Shown here: one piece after another, positions 29,512 to 31,626 of the stretch
Numbering within the stretch: position 1 is the first letter of the stretch
How the letters are laid out: each line of letters opens with the position of its first letter
Assembly: GCA_023388335.1 (NCBI GenBank)
Contig: JAEWGL010000248.1
Location: 1 to 31,626 of the forward strand
Origin: Pseudomonadota bacterium
GTDB lineage: Bacteria > Pseudomonadota > Gammaproteobacteria > Pseudomonadales > Pseudomonadaceae
Direction: 5' to 3'
Length of the DNA: 31,626 nt
The notes under the pieces: model-generated
What the model was told of the DNA's origin: nothing
Seen by the model: the letters and a program-made list of their open reading frames with translations, nothing else
Databases searched by the model: none
Program-made: the position numbers and the translations under genes

Positions 29512-31572
29512 ATGGCATTCGAAGCGATGTTCCAGCCAATCCAGCTCGGCAAGCTGACCATCCGCAACCGCGTGCTCAGCACCGCGCACGCCGAGGTCTA
29601 CGCCACCGATGGCGGCATGACCACCGACCGCTACGTGAAGTACTACGAAGAGAAGGCCAAGGGCGGCATCGGCCTGGCGATCTGCGGCGGCTCGTCGGTG
29701 GTGGCCATCGACAGCCCGCAGGAGTGGTGGGCTTCGGTAAACCTGGCGACCGACCGGATCATCCCGCACTTCCAGAACCTGGCCGACGCCATGCACAAGC
29801 ATGGCGCCAAGATCATGATCCAGATTACCCACATGGGCCGACGCTCGCGCTGGGACGGCTTCAACTGGCCGACCCTGATGTCGCCCTCCGGCATCCGCGA
29901 ACCGGTGCACCGCGCCACCTGCAAGACCATCGAGGTGGAAGAGATCTGGCGGGTCATCGGCAACTACGCCCAGGCCGCGCGCCGGGCCAAGGAAGGCGGC
30001 CTCGACGGCGTCGAGCTGTCAGCGGTGCACCAGCACATGATCGACCAGTTCTGGAGCCCGCGGGTCAACAAGCGCACCGACGAATGGGGCGGCAGCTTCG
30101 AGGGCCGCATGAAGTTCGGCCTGGAAGTGCTCAAGGCGGTGCGGGCCGAAGTGGGCGACGACTTCTGCGTGGGCATGCGCATCTGCGGCGACGAGTTCCA
30201 CCCCGATGGCCTCAGCCATGAAGACATGAAGGAGATCGCCAAGTACTACGACGCCACCGGCATGCTCGACTTCTTCGGCGTGATCGGCTCGGGGTGCGAT
30301 ACCCACAACACCCTGGCCAACGTCATCCCGAACATGAGCTACCCACCCGAGCCGTTCCTGCACCTGGCCGCCGGTATCAAGGAAGTGGTCAAGGTCCCGG
30401 TACTGCACGCGCAGAACATCAAGGACCCGAACCAGGCCCAGCGCATCCTCGAAGGCGGCTACGTGGACATGGTCGGCATGACCCGCGCGCACATGGCCGA
30501 CCCGCACCTGATCGCCAAGATCAAGATGGGCCAGATCGACCAGATCAAGCAGTGCGTCGGCGCCAACTACTGCATCGACCGCCAGTACCAGGGCCTGGAC
30601 GTGCTGTGCATCCAGAACGCCGCGACCTCCCGTGAATACCTGGGCGTGCCGCATATCATCGAGAAGTCCACCGGGCCCAAGCGCAAGGTAGTGGTGGTCG
30701 GCGCAGGCCCGGCGGGCATGGAGGCGGCGCGGGTCGCTGCCGAGCGTGGCCATGATGTGACCCTGTTCGAGAAGAAGGAGCAGATCGGCGGACAGATCAC
30801 CATTGCCGCCAAGGCCCCGCAGCGCGACCAGATCGCCGGCATCACCCGCTGGTACCAGCTGGAGCTGGCGCGGCTGAAGGTCGACTTGCGCCTGGGCACG
30901 GCCGCCGATGCCGACACCCTCATGGACCTGCGTCCCGATGTCGTCGTGCTGGCCGTGGGCGGTCATCCGTTCATCGAGCAGAACGAGCACTGGGGCGCCG
31001 CCGAAGGGCTGGTGGTCAGCAGCTGGGACGTGCTCGACGGCAAGGTCGCGCCGGGCAAGAACGTGCTGGTGTTCGACACCATCTGCGAGTTCACCGGCAT
31101 GTCCACAGCGGACTTTTTGGCCGACAAGGGCAGCCAGGTCGAGATCGTCACCGACGATATCAAGCCGGGTGTGGCCATCGGCGGGACCTCGTTCCCGACC
31201 TATTACCGCAGCCTGTATCCCAAGGAAGTGATCATGACCGGCGACCTGATGCTGGAGAAGGTCTACCGCGAGGGCGACAAGTTGGTGGCGGTGCTGGAGA
31301 ACGAATACACCGGGGCCAAGGAAGAGCGGGTGGTCGACCAGGTGGTGATCGAGAACGGCGTGCGTCCGGACGAAGCGTTGTACTACGCACTCAAGGAGGG
31401 TTCGCGCAACAAGGGCCAGATCGATGTCGAGGCGTTGTTCGCCATCAAGCCGCAGCCGATCCTCAGCCAGCCGGGCGAAGGCTACCTGCTGTACCGCATC
31501 GGCGACTGCGTGGCCCAGCGTAATACCCATGCGGCGATCTATGACGCCTTGCGCTTGTGCAAGGACTTCTGA
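29512..31572 (+). CDS. dgcA: Dimethylglycine/betaine catabolism flavoprotein DgcA (686 aa)
   Basis: A TMADH/2,4-dienoyl-CoA-reductase-type enzyme that works with DgcB in glycine betaine to dimethylglycine conversion. An N-terminal Old Yellow Enzyme-like barrel (FMN) runs to about residue 340, then a Cys-rich segment with Cys348, Ala351, Cys354 and Cys366, then a Rossmann FAD/NAD domain starting VVVVGAGPAGMEAA (393-406). In TMADH the second ligand of the 4Fe-4S cluster is Cys; here it is Ala351. The ATG at 29512 follows GGAGA. An open frame extends 1.2 kb upstream across the dipeptidase gene but is only a GC-rich shadow. dgcB should lie just past the window's right edge. Confidence 0.94.
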   Translation: MAFEAMFQPIQLGKLTIRNRVLSTAHAEVYATDGGMTTDRYVKYYEEKAKGGIGLAICGGSSVVAIDSPQEWWASVNLATDRIIPHFQNLADAMHKHGAKIMIQITHMGRRSRWDGFNWPTLMSPSGIREPVHRATCKTIEVEEIWRVIGNYAQAARRAKEGGLDGVELSAVHQHMIDQFWSPRVNKRTDEWGGSFEGRMKFGLEVLKAVRAEVGDDFCVGMRICGDEFHPDGLSHEDMKEIAKYYDATGMLDFFGVIGSGCDTHNTLANVIPNMSYPPEPFLHLAAGIKEVVKVPVLHAQNIKDPNQAQRILEGGYVDMVGMTRAHMADPHLIAKIKMGQIDQIKQCVGANYCIDRQYQGLDVLCIQNAATSREYLGVPHIIEKSTGPKRKVVVVGAGPAGMEAARVAAERGHDVTLFEKKEQIGGQITIAAKAPQRDQIAGITRWYQLELARLKVDLRLGTAADADTLMDLRPDVVVLAVGGHPFIEQNEHWGAAEGLVVSSWDVLDGKVAPGKNVLVFDTICEFTGMSTADFLADKGSQVEIVTDDIKPGVAIGGTSFPTYYRSLYPKEVIMTGDLMLEKVYREGDKLVAVLENEYTGAKEERVVDQVVIENGVRPDEALYYALKEGSRNKGQIDVEALFAIKPQPILSQPGEGYLLYRIGDCVAQRNTHAAIYDALRLCKDF

Positions 31573-31613
31573 GCGCCTTGGCTGAACACTGTTTCTACCG
31601 TGGGGTTGGTCAC

Positions 31614-31626
31614 TGTGGGAGCGGGC
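31614..31626 (+). repeat. REP element, truncated by window edge
   Basis: The last bases read TGTGGGAGCGGGC, the 5' part of the REP form seen at 15462-15491. It begins about 40 bp after the dgcA stop. Confidence 0.7.

Noticed and set aside
1..31626. CRISPR array, rRNA genes or intact insertion sequence
   Set aside because: No regularly spaced direct repeats with unique spacers, no rRNA-like stretch, and no transposase frame with inverted ends was seen. The only phased repeats (18709-18761) are too few and too short.

Overview
The window comes from a fluorescent pseudomonad of the Pseudomonas putida type. The evidence is high-GC coding with strong C/G third-position preference from about 6.1 kb onward, the gene order yggX-mutY-asmA-MFS-hisBH-DUF2164-hisAF-cbcVWX-gbdR-(carnitine genes)-dipeptidase-DUF5943-dgcA, and P. 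putida-style REP elements built on GTGGGAGCGGGCTTGCCCGCGAAGG. Species assignment is an inference from remembered gene order; no search was run.

Region 1 (1 to about 6.1 kb) is accessory DNA. It is visibly AT-richer, gene-sparse and partly decayed, and it abuts the 3' end of a tRNA-Phe gene (6137-6212, minus strand), a classic integration site. It holds the N-terminus of a probable site-specific recombinase running off the left edge, an overlapping pair of unknown genes, a small ORF followed by what looks like a decayed gene, an unknown helical protein of about 349 residues, and one recognisable defence gene: a single-chain GmrSD-type (DUF262 + DUF1524) modification-dependent restriction protein that uses a TTG start.

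Region 2 (6.1-15.3 kb) is core genome. It contains tRNA-Phe with its own promoter and terminator, the tightly overlapping asmA-mutY-yggX operon (ATGA junctions), an OFA-type MFS transporter, and the histidine cluster hisB-hisH-DUF2164-hisA-hisF. A family of AAGCTGCAAGCTT-type palindromic repeats lies in three gaps here.

Region 3 (15.3-31.6 kb) is a quaternary-amine module. CbcXWV imports choline and glycine betaine. The orphan binding protein CaiX probably delivers carnitine to the same permease and ATPase. CdhA oxidises carnitine to 3-dehydrocarnitine, CdhC cleaves it with acetyl-CoA to betainyl-CoA plus acetoacetate, and CdhB hydrolyses betainyl-CoA to glycine betaine. DgcA, with DgcB expected just beyond the right edge, demethylates betaine to dimethylglycine. 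Two related GATase1-AraC regulators sit in the module: GbdR (betaine/dimethylglycine sensing) and CdhR (carnitine sensing). An inserted DUF6124/DUF3077 gene pair lies behind an unusually folded leader.

The observations most worth a second look are: 21-nt-spaced direct repeats upstream of cbcX that recur once before the dipeptidase-dgcA operon; a sigma-54-like promoter before gbdR; an M19 'dipeptidase' that has lost the HxD metal ligands; a DgcA Fe-S motif with one cysteine replaced by alanine; the structured leader at 21.3-21.5 kb; and the uncharacterised genes of the island.
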